Below, piece by piece: positions 1 to 8,118 of a stretch of 64,000 nucleotides of DNA. The stretch lies in assembly GCF_001426505.1 (NCBI RefSeq), contig NZ_LMEV01000019.1:221665-285664 (forward strand), in the 5' to 3' direction. A program made the position numbers and the translations under genes. Each line of letters opens with the position of its first letter. Positions within the stretch are counted from its first letter, which is position 1. This DNA is from Variovorax sp. Root473. Lineage in GTDB: Bacteria; Pseudomonadota; Gammaproteobacteria; Burkholderiales; Burkholderiaceae_C. Under the pieces are notes generated by a model. That model was not told where the DNA came from, ran no database searches, and worked only from the letters and a program-made list of their open reading frames with translations.

Positions 1-27
1 TCGGAACGTCCTACGACCACGCGGCAA

Positions 28-945
28 CTACCGAGGCAGAGCCAACGCAAACGGCAAGCTAATCACCCCCAAGATCGTAGACAGCGTGACCAGCCCCGCC
101 ACATACGGCCCGTTGTATCCCATCCGCGCCGCCAGCACATAAGCACTGGAAGCCGTAGGCACAGCAGAAAAAGCCATCAACACCGAAGCCTGCGTAGCGT
201 CCAGCTTCAGTGCAAGCGACAACCCCCAAGCCACGAGCGGCAAGAAGAAATGCCGTATCGCCAGCACCGACACCGCCAACACCTTCCCCCTCCCCAACGT
301 CGCGAACTGCATCCCCGCCCCCGCCGCCAGCAGCCCCAACGCCAGCGACGCAGCCCCGATCCGCGTGAGCGTCGGCGTCAACCAGCCAGGCACCGTGAGC
401 CCCAGCACATTGGCCAGCAGCCCCGCCAGCGTCGCCACGATCAGCGGATTGCGCACCAGCTGCCGCACGAAGCCGGTCTGCGCGTGCCGCGTCATCGGCC
501 ACACGGCGGCGATGTTGAACATCGGCACGCACACGCCGATCAGCACCGCAATCAGCAGCAGGCCCTCGGGCCCGGCCAGCCGCTCGGCCAGCGCCAGGCA
601 GATGAAGGAGTTGAAGCGGAACGCGATCTGCGCGCTGGCGGCGTGGTCGTGGCGGTCGATGTGCGAGCGCAGGCCCGGCACGAAGGGCAGGGCATAGGCC
701 ATCGCGATGCCGGCCAGCCCGACGCCCACGCCCGCGGTCAGCAGGCTCGAGGTCGCACCGAAGTCGAGCGGGCTGCGCACGATCGAATGGAACAGCAGGA
801 CGGGAAATAGAAAGTAATACACCAGGCTCTCGACCTGGTCCCATACGCGGCGGTCGAGCGCGGTGTAGCGGCACAAGAGCCAGCCGATGGCGATGAGGGA
901 GAAGTCGGGGAAGAGCAGCTGCGCGTAGTTCACCGCTTCGAGCAT
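28..945 (-). CDS. AEC family permease (auxin efflux carrier-like)
   Basis: Inner-membrane transporter of about 305 residues. The protein is almost wholly hydrophobic with roughly ten predicted membrane segments in two halves, and the last segments carry the small-residue-rich stretches (VLMAFSAVPTASSAYVLAARMG) typical of AEC carriers, which export or import small organic acids. Substrate cannot be told from sequence. The ATG at 945 is preferred. An in-frame GTG at 972 would add nine residues; neither has a clear ribosome site. It is divergent from the Bug receptor at 1059, with about 110 bases between them for both promoters. Confidence 0.85.
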   Translation of the reverse strand: MLEAVNYAQLLFPDFSLIAIGWLLCRYTALDRRVWDQVESLVYYFLFPVLLFHSIVRSPLDFGATSSLLTAGVGVGLAGIAMAYALPFVPGLRSHIDRHDHAASAQIAFRFNSFICLALAERLAGPEGLLLIAVLIGVCVPMFNIAAVWPMTRHAQTGFVRQLVRNPLIVATLAGLLANVLGLTVPGWLTPTLTRIGAASLALGLLAAGAGMQFATLGRGKVLAVSVLAIRHFFLPLVAWGLSLALKLDATQASVLMAFSAVPTASSAYVLAARMGYNGPYVAGLVTLSTILGVISLPFALALPR

Positions 946-1058
946 AAACCGGCACAACCGTGGGTATTCCACAGCATGACGGAACGCCCCGACCCGCTAG
1001 CATCCGGGCTTCGCTTTTTTCCGGCCCCGGCCGGTCCCGTCTAGTCAAGGAGTTATCG

Positions 1059-2033
1059 ATGCAACGTCGTCAATGGAGCGCGCTTGCGGGCGCCGCCGCG
1101 CTGGTCGCAGTGGCAGGTCAGAGTTTTGCGCAGGGCTATCCCACCAAGCCGGTCGAACTGAGCGTGCCGTTCGCACCCGGCGGCACGACGGACATCGTGG
1201 CGCGCGTGATCGCCGATCCGCTGGGCAAGGTGCTGGGCCAGCCCGTGGTGGTGATCAACCGCGCCGGTGGCGGCGGCATCGTGGGCGCAGCCGAAACCGC
1301 GCGCGCGCCGGCCGACGGCTACAAGCTGGGCGTGGCGACGGTGTCGAGCACGGCGGCCAACCCGGCCATCAACCCGAAGACGCCGTACGACCCGATCACC
1401 GACTTCACGCCGATCATCAACATCGCGGCCACGCCGAACGTGATCGCCGTGAACCCGAGCTTCCCCGCCAAGAACTACGCCGAGTTCGTGGCCGAGCTGA
1501 AGAAGAACCCGGGCAAGTATTCGTACGCCTCGTCGGGAACGGGCGGCATTGGCCACCTGCTGATGGAGCTGTACAAGAGCCTGACCACGACCTTCGTCAC
1601 GCACATCCCGTACCGCGGCGCGGGCCCGGCGCTGAACGACGTGGTGGCCGGTCAGGTGCCGATCATCTTCGACAACCTGCCCTCGGCCATGCCCTTCATC
1701 CAGAGCGGCCGCCTGGTGCCGATCGTGGTGTCGGCCCCGACGCGCGTGGCCGGCCTGCCGAACGTGCCGACCTTCAAGGAAGTCGGCCTGGAGCCGGTCA
1801 ACCGCATGGCCTACTACGGCATCCTTGGCCCGAAGGGCCTGCCGAAGGAAGTGGTCGACAAGATCAACGCCGGCGTGAAGAAGGCGGTGGAAGATCCGGC
1901 CGTGAAGAAGCGCATCGAAGACACCGGCTCGCTGATCGTGGCCAACACGCCCGACCAGTTCTCGGCGCAGATCAAGGCCGAGTTCGACGTCTACAAGCAG
2001 GTCGTGAAGAAGCAGAACCTCAAGCTCGACTGA
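1059..2033 (+). CDS. Bug/TctC family periplasmic solute receptor
   Basis: Periplasmic binding protein of 324 residues in the Bordetella Bug (TctC) family, which captures carboxylates or related small acids. It has an N-terminal signal peptide ending near SFAQG, then the family's start pattern (YPTKPVELSVPFAPGG, with TTDIVAR after it) and later PYRGAGPALNDVVAGQV and the LPNVPTFKE pattern. No TctA/TctB membrane genes are adjacent, so it is an orphan receptor, as is common in this bacterial group. The ATG at 1059 follows an AAGGAG ribosome site and gives a proper signal peptide; the longer reading frame from 960 does not. Confidence 0.92.
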   Translation: MQRRQWSALAGAAALVAVAGQSFAQGYPTKPVELSVPFAPGGTTDIVARVIADPLGKVLGQPVVVINRAGGGGIVGAAETARAPADGYKLGVATVSSTAANPAINPKTPYDPITDFTPIINIAATPNVIAVNPSFPAKNYAEFVAELKKNPGKYSYASSGTGGIGHLLMELYKSLTTTFVTHIPYRGAGPALNDVVAGQVPIIFDNLPSAMPFIQSGRLVPIVVSAPTRVAGLPNVPTFKEVGLEPVNRMAYYGILGPKGLPKEVVDKINAGVKKAVEDPAVKKRIEDTGSLIVANTPDQFSAQIKAEFDVYKQVVKKQNLKLD

Positions 2034-2051
2034 CCGGCTTCGCTCCCCCAC

Positions 2052-2085
2052 AAAAGCCGCCCGCGTTCCGGGCGGCTTTTTCTTT
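2052..2085 (+). terminator. Rho-independent terminator after the first Bug gene
   Basis: Hairpin with arms AGCCGCCCG (2055-2063) and CGGGCGGCT (2069-2077), a five-base loop, and a T-rich tail. It lies 19 bases after the stop codon and separates the receptor from xerD. Confidence 0.88.
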
Positions 2086-2101
2086 TGTTATCTTGCACCG
2101 C

Positions 2102-3016
2102 ATGACCGAGGCCGCCGCCGCTCCCCCCACCGCCGACATCGACACCTTCATCGACGCCCTCTGGCTCGAGGACGGGCTGTCGAAGAACACGCTGGCCGCC
2201 TACCGCCGCGACCTCGCGCTGTTCGCGCAGTGGCTGCGCGAACAGCGGGGCGGCATGGGGCTCGATGCCGCGCGCGAGACCGACCTGCAGGCCTACATGG
2301 GCGTGCGCCTGTCCACCAAGGGCAAGGCGACCTCGGCGAACCGGCGGCTCACGGTGTTCAAGCGCTACTACCGCTGGGCGCTGCGCGAGCGCCGCATCAC
2401 GGCCGATCCGAGCATCCGCCTCATGCCCGCACGCCAGATGCCGCGCGCCATCAAGACGCTGTCCGAGAAGCAGGTCGACGACCTGCTGGCCGCGCCCGAT
2501 GTCCAGAGCCCGCTCGGCCTGCGCGACCGCGCGATGCTCGAGCTGATGTACGCCAGCGGCCTGCGCGTGAGCGAACTGGTCGCGTTGAAAGTGATCGACA
2601 TGAGCCTCAACGACGGCGTGCTGCGCGTGCTCGGCAAGGGCAACAAGGAACGCCTCGTGCCCTTCGGCGGCGAGGCGCGGCGCTGGATCGAGCGCTACCT
2701 GGAGGAGTCGCGCCCCGTGATCCTCGACGGCCAGCAGACGCCCGACCTGTTCGTGACCGCGCGCGGCGCGGGCATGACGCGCGTGATGTTCTGGGTCATC
2801 GTGAAGAAGCAGGCCGCGGCTGCAGGCATCCATGTGCCGCTGTCGCCGCACACGCTGCGCCACGCCTTCGCCACGCACCTGCTGAACCACGGGGTCGACC
2901 TGCGCGCGGTGCAGCTGCTGCTGGGCCATGCCGACATCTCGACCACCACCATCTACACGCATGTGGCGCGCGAGCGCCTGAAGCAGCTGCACGCGCAGCA
3001 CCATCCGCGCGGCTGA
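2102..3016 (+). CDS. xerD: Tyrosine recombinase XerD
   Basis: Site-specific recombinase of 304 residues that with XerC resolves chromosome dimers at dif. It has an N-terminal SAM-like core-binding domain (about 1-110) and a C-terminal catalytic domain. All catalytic residues are visible: Arg155 in SGLRVSEL, Lys179 in GKGNKER, His250 and Arg253 in HTLRH, His276 in LLGHADIS and the nucleophile Tyr285 in TTTIYTHV. Length and the C-terminal ERLKQLHAQHHPR pattern fit chromosomal XerD rather than a phage integrase. It starts 16 bases after the terminator tail of the previous gene. No dif site was seen nearby. Confidence 0.93.
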   Translation: MTEAAAAPPTADIDTFIDALWLEDGLSKNTLAAYRRDLALFAQWLREQRGGMGLDAARETDLQAYMGVRLSTKGKATSANRRLTVFKRYYRWALRERRITADPSIRLMPARQMPRAIKTLSEKQVDDLLAAPDVQSPLGLRDRAMLELMYASGLRVSELVALKVIDMSLNDGVLRVLGKGNKERLVPFGGEARRWIERYLEESRPVILDGQQTPDLFVTARGAGMTRVMFWVIVKKQAAAAGIHVPLSPHTLRHAFATHLLNHGVDLRAVQLLLGHADISTTTIYTHVARERLKQLHAQHHPRG

Positions 3017-3055
3017 GGACGCGCGGTTTTCCACAAAAAGCAGGAGACACCCTTC

Positions 3056-4030
3056 ATGAACAAGAAGACAGCAACCACCCTGTTCGCGGCCGCACTGCTG
3101 GCCGTGGGCGGCGCCGCATTCGCGCAGGGCTTTCCGACCGCCAAGCCCATCCGCCTGATCGTCGGCTACCCGCCCGGTGGCGGCATCGACTTCGCGGCAC
3201 GCACGGTGCAGGTGCCGCTGCAGGAAGCGCTCAAGCAGCAGCTGGTGGTCGATTACAAGCCGGGCGCCAGCGGCATGATCGCGGCCACCGAGCTCACGCG
3301 CCAGCCGGCCGACGGCTACACGCTGCTGCTGGCCAACACCGGCCCCTTCGCCATCGCGCCGTACCTGCAGAGCAAGCCACCGTACGACCCGATCAAGCAG
3401 TTCACCTACATCGGCCAGATCAGCCAGGGCAGCTACATCGCGGTGACGCGGCCCGACCATCCGGCGAAGAACCTCAAGGAGTTCGTGGCATGGGCCAAAG
3501 GCCAGCCCGGCAAGGTCAACTTCGCCTCGGGCGGCAACGGCACCTCGACGCACCTCAACGGCGAGCTCATGAACCAGGTGACGGGCCTGGACATGACGCA
3601 CGTGCCGTACAAGGGCAGCGCGCCCGCGGTGCAGGACCTGCTCGGCGGGCAGACGCAGATCCTCATCGACGCAGGCAGCGTGCTGCTGCCGCAAGTGAAG
3701 GGCGGCAAGCTCAAGGCGCTGGCGGTGACCGGTCCGGTGCGCGACCCGCAGCTGCCCGATGTGCCGACGGTGAAAGAACTGGGCCTCGCGGGCATGGAGT
3801 CGGTCGGCTTCCAGGGACTGGTCGGCCCGGCCAACATGCCGAAGGACGTGGTTGATCGCCTGTCGGCTGAACTCGCCAAGGCCCTGGCGACGCCCGAGAT
3901 CAAGGCCAAGTTCGCAACGGCCGGTGCCGAGGTGCATCCGCTCGGCCCGGCGGCGTTTGCGGCTTTCGTCAAGGCGGACAATGAGAAATGGTCCAGGCTG
4001 ATCCGCGAGCGCAAGCTGCAGCTGGACTGA
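3056..4030 (+). CDS. Bug/TctC family periplasmic solute receptor
   Basis: Second Bug-type receptor, 324 residues, exported by a signal peptide cleaved near AFAQG. Family patterns include PIRLIVGYPPGGGIDF near the mature N-terminus, HVPYKGSAPAVQDLLGGQ in the middle and LPDVPTVKELGL in the second lobe. Start at 3056 follows a good AGGAGA ribosome site. It lies 39 bases after xerD and may share its transcript. No membrane partner genes are present, so the ligand and transport partner are unknown. Confidence 0.92.
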   Translation: MNKKTATTLFAAALLAVGGAAFAQGFPTAKPIRLIVGYPPGGGIDFAARTVQVPLQEALKQQLVVDYKPGASGMIAATELTRQPADGYTLLLANTGPFAIAPYLQSKPPYDPIKQFTYIGQISQGSYIAVTRPDHPAKNLKEFVAWAKGQPGKVNFASGGNGTSTHLNGELMNQVTGLDMTHVPYKGSAPAVQDLLGGQTQILIDAGSVLLPQVKGGKLKALAVTGPVRDPQLPDVPTVKELGLAGMESVGFQGLVGPANMPKDVVDRLSAELAKALATPEIKAKFATAGAEVHPLGPAAFAAFVKADNEKWSRLIRERKLQLD

Positions 4031-4071
4031 CCGATCTTCTTTTCCTTCGACGCATGTTTCTCATTGACACC

Positions 4072-5064
4072 ATGAACTTCCTCGCCGCCTCCAAGCACTC
4101 GCGCCGCACCACGACCCGGCTGCTCGCCGCCGCAGCATTGTGCGCGGCCAGCGGCGCGCACGCGCAGACCGTGCCGCGCACCGTGCGGCTCATCGTGGCC
4201 TACCCGGCGGGCGGCGTGAGCGACGTGGTCGCCCGCGCGCTCGGCGACCGGCTCGCCACGCAACTGGGCGCCACGGTGATCGTCGACAACCGCGCGGGCG
4301 CGAGCGGCGCCATCGGCATGGACGCCGTGGCCAAGGCTGCGCCCGATGGCGCGACGCTGGGCTTCTCGGCCATCAGCCCGCTGGTGCTGAGCCCGCACCT
4401 GGGCAGGCTGCCGTTCGACCCGCTGAAGGACATCGTGCCGGTGGCCAGCGTGATGTATTCGCCTGTGCTGCTGGTGGCCACGCCCGCCAGCAAGGCGAAG
4501 GATTTCCGCGCGCTGATTGCGGAAGCCAAGGCGCAGCCCGGCGCGGTGCGCTGGGCCACGTCGGGGCCGGCCTCGCTCGGCCACATCGTGCTCGAGCAGG
4601 TGCGCGCGGCGGCCGGCGTGGACATCACGCACGTGCCCTACAAGGGCGGCGGCCAGCAGCTCAACGATGCGCTGAGCGGGCAGTTCGAAATTTTGTCGAC
4701 CAACGCCAGCCCGACGCTGTCGGCGCACATCCAGTCGGGCAAGCTGCGCCCGCTGGCGGCGGGCGCGCCCGCGCGCCTGGAGAGCCTGCCGCAGGTGCCC
4801 ACGCTGGCCGAGCTGGGCTACAGCGCGGCCAACATCCATTCGCTGTTCGGCGTCTTCGCGCCCGCGGGCACGCCCGCGGCGCTGGTGGCCAAGTACAACG
4901 CCGAGATCAACAAGGCGCTCGCCAGTCCCGAGCTGCGCGCCAAGCTCACGGCCACCGACAACGTGCCTGCCCCGGGCACGCCGGCCGCCTTCGCCAAGGA
5001 AATCGCCAGCGAGTTCGAGAGCAACGGCCGCATCGTGAAGGCCGCGGGCATCAAGGCCGATTGA
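4072..5064 (+). CDS. Bug/TctC family periplasmic solute receptor
   Basis: Third Bug-type receptor, about 330 residues, with the usual lobes (RLIVAYPAGGVSDVVAR, HVPYKGGGQQLNDALSGQ, LPQVPTLAELGY). The signal peptide carries a twin-arginine-like SRRTTTR stretch before the hydrophobic core and ends near AHAQT. The ATG at 4072 is chosen; an in-frame ATG at 4054 would add six residues. Neither has a clear ribosome site. It follows the second receptor by about 40 bases, so the two are probably cotranscribed. Similarity between the two suggests old duplication, but the sequences are well diverged. Confidence 0.88.
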   Translation: MNFLAASKHSRRTTTRLLAAAALCAASGAHAQTVPRTVRLIVAYPAGGVSDVVARALGDRLATQLGATVIVDNRAGASGAIGMDAVAKAAPDGATLGFSAISPLVLSPHLGRLPFDPLKDIVPVASVMYSPVLLVATPASKAKDFRALIAEAKAQPGAVRWATSGPASLGHIVLEQVRAAAGVDITHVPYKGGGQQLNDALSGQFEILSTNASPTLSAHIQSGKLRPLAAGAPARLESLPQVPTLAELGYSAANIHSLFGVFAPAGTPAALVAKYNAEINKALASPELRAKLTATDNVPAPGTPAAFAKEIASEFESNGRIVKAAGIKAD

Positions 5065-5091
5065 CCCCGGCGCTTGCAGGGACGGGTTTGC

Positions 5092-5109
5092 CTACCTTAT
5101 AGTAGGTAG
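5092..5109. promoter_or_regulatory. Likely TetR operator (CTACC-N8-GGTAG), copy 1
   Basis: Inverted repeat CTACCT-N6-AGGTAG directly against the ATG of the tetR-type gene at 5110. The same architecture recurs at 5745-5762 in front of the thiolase gene. Two matching dyads at the promoters of a regulator and its neighbour are the usual sign of an autoregulating TetR repressor. Binding is inferred. Confidence 0.72.
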
Positions 5110-5691
5110 ATGCACGACGCTTCCACCCTGGCCCCCGGCGGCACCCGCGATCAGATCCTCGCGGTGGCGCGCGGGCTCATCGAAACCCGTTCGTACCTGG
5201 GCTTCAGCTTCCAGGACGTGGCCAACGCGGTGGGCGTGCGCAAGGCAAGCCTGTACCACCACTTTCCCACCAAGGAAGCGCTGGGCATCGCGGTGATCCA
5301 GGGCGCCACGCAGGGCTTCAAGGACTGGGTGGCGGCGCGTGCGCGCGAGCCCAAGGACGCGCTCGAATCGTATTTCCGCATGTACCGCAACACGCTGAAG
5401 GCCGGCTCGGGCCTGTGCCCGGCGGGCGCGCTGGCGCCGGGCTGGGACTGCATCAACGAAGACCTGCGCCAGGCCGTGCAGGCCCTGCGCCACACGCAGG
5501 TGATGTGGCTCACCGGCGTGCTTGGCGCGCTGGTGCCCGCGCAGGCGCAGAAAGACAATCCCGTGGCCTCGCTCGCGGCCTTCGTGTTCTCGTCGTGCCA
5601 GGGCGCGCTGCTCGCGTCGCGCATGACGGGCCGCGTCGAAGACTTCGACGACGCCATCGCGCAATTGAGGCGCGCACTGCCGCTCGACTGA
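5110..5691 (+). CDS. TetR/AcrR family transcriptional regulator
   Basis: DNA-binding repressor of 193 residues. The N-terminal helix-turn-helix is clear (FSFQDVANAVGVRKASLYHHF, about residues 30-51), followed by a helical ligand-binding domain with a conserved-looking Cys-Pro pair (SGLCPAGALAPGW). The gene precedes a thiolase and a MaoC-like hydratase, so an acyl-CoA ligand is a reasonable guess. An 18-bp inverted repeat ends one base before the start codon, leaving no room for a ribosome site; the transcript may be leaderless or nearly so. A matching repeat precedes the thiolase. Confidence 0.9.
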   Translation: MHDASTLAPGGTRDQILAVARGLIETRSYLGFSFQDVANAVGVRKASLYHHFPTKEALGIAVIQGATQGFKDWVAARAREPKDALESYFRMYRNTLKAGSGLCPAGALAPGWDCINEDLRQAVQALRHTQVMWLTGVLGALVPAQAQKDNPVASLAAFVFSSCQGALLASRMTGRVEDFDDAIAQLRRALPLD

Positions 5692-5708
5692 CCGATCCGT
5701 TTCACCAC

Positions 5709-5732
5709 GGCACGCGAGGCGTGCCTTTTTTT
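5709..5732 (+). terminator. Rho-independent terminator after the TetR gene
   Basis: Hairpin GGCACGC-GAG-GCGTGCC (5709-5725) followed by seven T residues. It ends the regulator transcript before the thiolase promoter, so the thiolase unit has its own start. Confidence 0.88.
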
Positions 5733-5744
5733 GACCCCTGAAGC

Positions 5745-5762
5745 CTACCGATTGGAAGGTAG
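5745..5762. promoter_or_regulatory. Likely TetR operator (CTACC-N8-GGTAG), copy 2
   Basis: Inverted repeat CTACCG-N6-AGGTAG, 22 bases before the thiolase ATG and just after the terminator. Arms and spacing match the dyad in front of the tetR-type gene (5092-5109), with one arm base different. This supports repression of the thiolase-MaoC unit by that regulator. Confidence 0.72.
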
Positions 5763-5784
5763 TTTTTCTCCAAGGAGTGTTCTC

Positions 5785-6918
5785 ATGAAAGCCGTGATTT
5801 CCGCCTACGCCCGTTCCCCGTTCCACTTCGCGAAGAAGGGCGCGCTGGCCGAAGTGCGCCCCGACACGCTCGCCGCCGGCGTGGTGCAGGGCCTGCTGCA
5901 GCGCACCGACCTCGACCCCGCGCTGCTCGAAGACATCATCCTGGGCTGCGCCTATCCAGAGGCCTCGCAGGGCAACAACCTCGCGCGCATCGTCGGACTG
6001 TTGGCCGGGCTGCCGCACGAAGTGGGCGGCATGACGGTGAACCGCTTCTGCGGTTCGTCGATGCAGGCCGTGCACATCGCCGCCGCACAGATCGAGGCGG
6101 GCATGGGCGACGCCTTCCTGTGCGTGGGCGTGGAGTCGATGACGATGGTGCCGCAGGGCGGCTTCAACTTCTCGCCCAGCCCCGAGCTGCTGGCGAACAC
6201 TGACGCCTACATCTCCATGGGCGAGACCGCCGAGAACGTCGCGCAGCGCTGGAACGTGAGCCGCGCCGACCAGGAAGCGCTGGCCGTCGAGTCGCACCGC
6301 AAGGCGACCGAAGCGCGCGCGCAGGGCCGGCTGGCCGGCGAAATCGTGCCGGTGCGCCTGGCCTCCGGTGAAGTGATCGATGCCGACGGCTGCATCCGCC
6401 CCTCGACCTCGGCCGAGGCGCTGGCCAATCTCAAGCCCGCGTTTCGCGCTGATGGCGTGGTCACGGCCGGCACCTCGTCGCCGCTGACCGACGGCGCGGC
6501 CGTGGTGCTGGTCACCAGCGACGCCTTCGCCGCGAAGCACGGCCTGAAGCCGCTGGCGCGCATCCGCTCGTTCGCGACCGTGGGCGTCGACCCGGCCGTC
6601 ATGGGCATCGGTCCGATTCCCGCTACGCGCAAGGCGCTCGCACGCGCGGGCCTGAGCGTGGCCGACCTCGACGTGGTCGAGATCAACGAAGCTTTTTCGT
6701 CGCAGGCGCTGGCCTGCATCCGCGACCTCGGGCTCGACCCGGCCACCGTGAACCTCGACGGCGGCGGCCTGGCCATCGGCCATCCGCTGGGCGCCACCGG
6801 CGCGCGCATCACGGGCAAGGCGGCTTCGTTGCTGGCGCGCGAAAACGGCCGTTATGCGCTCGCGACCCAATGCATCGGCGGCGGGCAGGGCATTGCGACC
6901 ATCCTCGAGCGCGTCTGA
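5785..6918 (+). CDS. Thiolase family acetyl-CoA acyltransferase
   Basis: Thiolase of 377 residues, which cleaves 3-ketoacyl-CoA or condenses two acyl-CoA units. The three catalytic residues are in place: Cys89 in NRFCGSSMQ, His333 in GHPLGATGAR and Cys363 in CIGGGQG. NEAF is also present (EINEAFSSQA). The start at 5785 has an AAGGAG site; upstream in-frame codons run into the operator. The MaoC-like gene follows 39 bases later. Together they suggest a short acyl-CoA (beta-oxidation or branched-chain) module under the neighbouring TetR protein; exact chain length is unknown. Confidence 0.92.
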   Translation: MKAVISAYARSPFHFAKKGALAEVRPDTLAAGVVQGLLQRTDLDPALLEDIILGCAYPEASQGNNLARIVGLLAGLPHEVGGMTVNRFCGSSMQAVHIAAAQIEAGMGDAFLCVGVESMTMVPQGGFNFSPSPELLANTDAYISMGETAENVAQRWNVSRADQEALAVESHRKATEARAQGRLAGEIVPVRLASGEVIDADGCIRPSTSAEALANLKPAFRADGVVTAGTSSPLTDGAAVVLVTSDAFAAKHGLKPLARIRSFATVGVDPAVMGIGPIPATRKALARAGLSVADLDVVEINEAFSSQALACIRDLGLDPATVNLDGGGLAIGHPLGATGARITGKAASLLARENGRYALATQCIGGGQGIATILERV

Positions 6919-6957
6919 TCGCCCGAGAATGACGGGCAACGTAACAAGGAGACTCCC

Positions 6958-7413
6958 ATGGCCACGCTGTTGTATCTCGAAGACCTGAAGGTCGGCGACC
7001 GTTTCCAGAGCGGCGAACACCTGCTCGACGCGGCACAGATCAAGGCCTTCGCGCAGCAGTTCGACCCGCAGCCTTTTCACCTCGACGACGAGGCCGCGAA
7101 GCGCACCTTCTTCGGCGGGCTGGCCGCAAGTGGCTGGCACACGGCGGCGCTCACGATGAAGTTGCTGGTCGACAGCGGCATCCCGCTGGCGGACGGCATC
7201 ATCGGCTCGGGCGGCGAGCTGCAGTGGCCCAAGCCCACGCGCCCTGGCGACGTGCTGCATGTGCTGAGCGAGGTGGTCGACATCACGCCCTCGCGCTCCA
7301 AGCCCGGCCGCGCGATGGTCACGATGCGCTGCCAGACGCGCAACCAGCGCGGCGAGGTGCTGCAGTACTTCACGCCGAAGCTGGTGGTGCACAGCCGCAC
7401 CGCGACGTCCTGA
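6958..7413 (+). CDS. MaoC-like hot-dog dehydratase
   Basis: Protein of 151 residues with the MaoC/R-hydratase hot-dog fold, which hydrates enoyl-CoA or an equivalent thioester. The catalytic-type stretch is visible as QFDPQPFHLDDEAAKRTFF followed by GGLAASGWHTAAL, with the Asp/His pair typical of the family. A clear AAGGAG site precedes the ATG. It is probably cotranscribed with the thiolase upstream. It could be a 3-hydroxyacyl-CoA dehydratase or a mesaconyl-type hydratase; sequence alone does not decide. Confidence 0.88.
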   Translation: MATLLYLEDLKVGDRFQSGEHLLDAAQIKAFAQQFDPQPFHLDDEAAKRTFFGGLAASGWHTAALTMKLLVDSGIPLADGIIGSGGELQWPKPTRPGDVLHVLSEVVDITPSRSKPGRAMVTMRCQTRNQRGEVLQYFTPKLVVHSRTATS

Positions 7414-7425
7414 CCCTCCCGCGAC

Positions 7426-8118
7426 TTAGACGACGCGCAGGCCCAGTTCCTCGACCAGCGCGGCGGCCTGCCGGTGGGAGATGGTCGCGCCCTTGAACGG
7501 CGCGGCGTTGGCCAGCCGCAGGCCGCCCAGGTCCACGTCGCGCAGGTCGGCGCCTTCGAAGCGCGCGAGCGTCAGGTGCGCGTTGCGCAGGCTGCCGCCT
7601 TCGAAGATGGTCTCGCGGAAGTCGCAGCCCGACAGGTCGGCCTCCGAGAGGTCGAGCTGCGCGAGCGTCTGCTTGCGGAACGACAGGCCGCGCAGGTGCG
7701 CGTCGACCAGCAGCGAATCCTTGAACACGACGCCCAGCGCCGACACCTCGCCGAGGTGCGCGCCCGTGAGCTTCACGCCCGTGAAGAGCGCCGAGGCCAG
7801 CTTGGCGCGCGCCCACTGCGTGTTGTTCAGGTCGCAATCCTGGAAGCGCGCGTTCGTGAGGTCGGCCAGGCCGAAGTCGGCCTGGCGCGCGCGGCAGCCG
7901 ACCCAGCGCGTGTCGGCCAGCTGCGCGCGGTCGAAGGAGGTTTCGGCGAAGCTGCACAGCGTGAACTGAGCGCCGCGCAGGTCCAGGCGCGACAGGTCGG
8001 CCTCGTCGAAGTGGCAGCGTTCGAAGTGCGGCGGCGTGTCGCGGCCCTGCAGGCCAGCCTGCAGTTCGGCGCGTGACCAGGTCTGGTCGGAAATCACATC
8101 GGTCATCACGAGAATCAT
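7426..8118 (-). CDS. Pentapeptide repeat protein
   Basis: Protein of about 230 residues made largely of A(D/N)LXX-type pentapeptide repeats (for example ADLSRLDLRGAQF, ANFQDCDL-like runs and LDLSEADLSGCDF), which fold as a right-handed beta-helix. It resembles the QnrB/McbG-like class in having a short N-terminal lead and two repeat blocks, but a gyrase-protecting role is only a possibility. The ATG at 8118 overlaps the stop of the DUF455 gene as ATGA; a second ATG at 8106 would remove four residues. The overlap implies translational coupling with that gene. Confidence 0.85.
   Translation of the reverse strand: MILVMTDVISDQTWSRAELQAGLQGRDTPPHFERCHFDEADLSRLDLRGAQFTLCSFAETSFDRAQLADTRWVGCRARQADFGLADLTNARFQDCDLNNTQWARAKLASALFTGVKLTGAHLGEVSALGVVFKDSLLVDAHLRGLSFRKQTLAQLDLSEADLSGCDFRETIFEGGSLRNAHLTLARFEGADLRDVDLGGLRLANAAPFKGATISHRQAAALVEELGLRVV

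Noticed and set aside
1073-2101. Long open frame running through the first Bug gene into xerD
   Set aside because: The part before 2102 is an Arg/Gly-rich shadow of the Bug gene in another frame. xerD starts at 2102.
1059-5064. Genomic island around xerD
   Set aside because: The recombinase has XerD features, no attachment repeats were found, and composition matches the flanks.
5092-7392. Very long minus-strand open frame under the TetR-thiolase-MaoC genes
   Set aside because: Composition is His/Arg/Ala-rich, typical of an antisense shadow in GC-rich DNA, and the plus-strand genes have clear family motifs.
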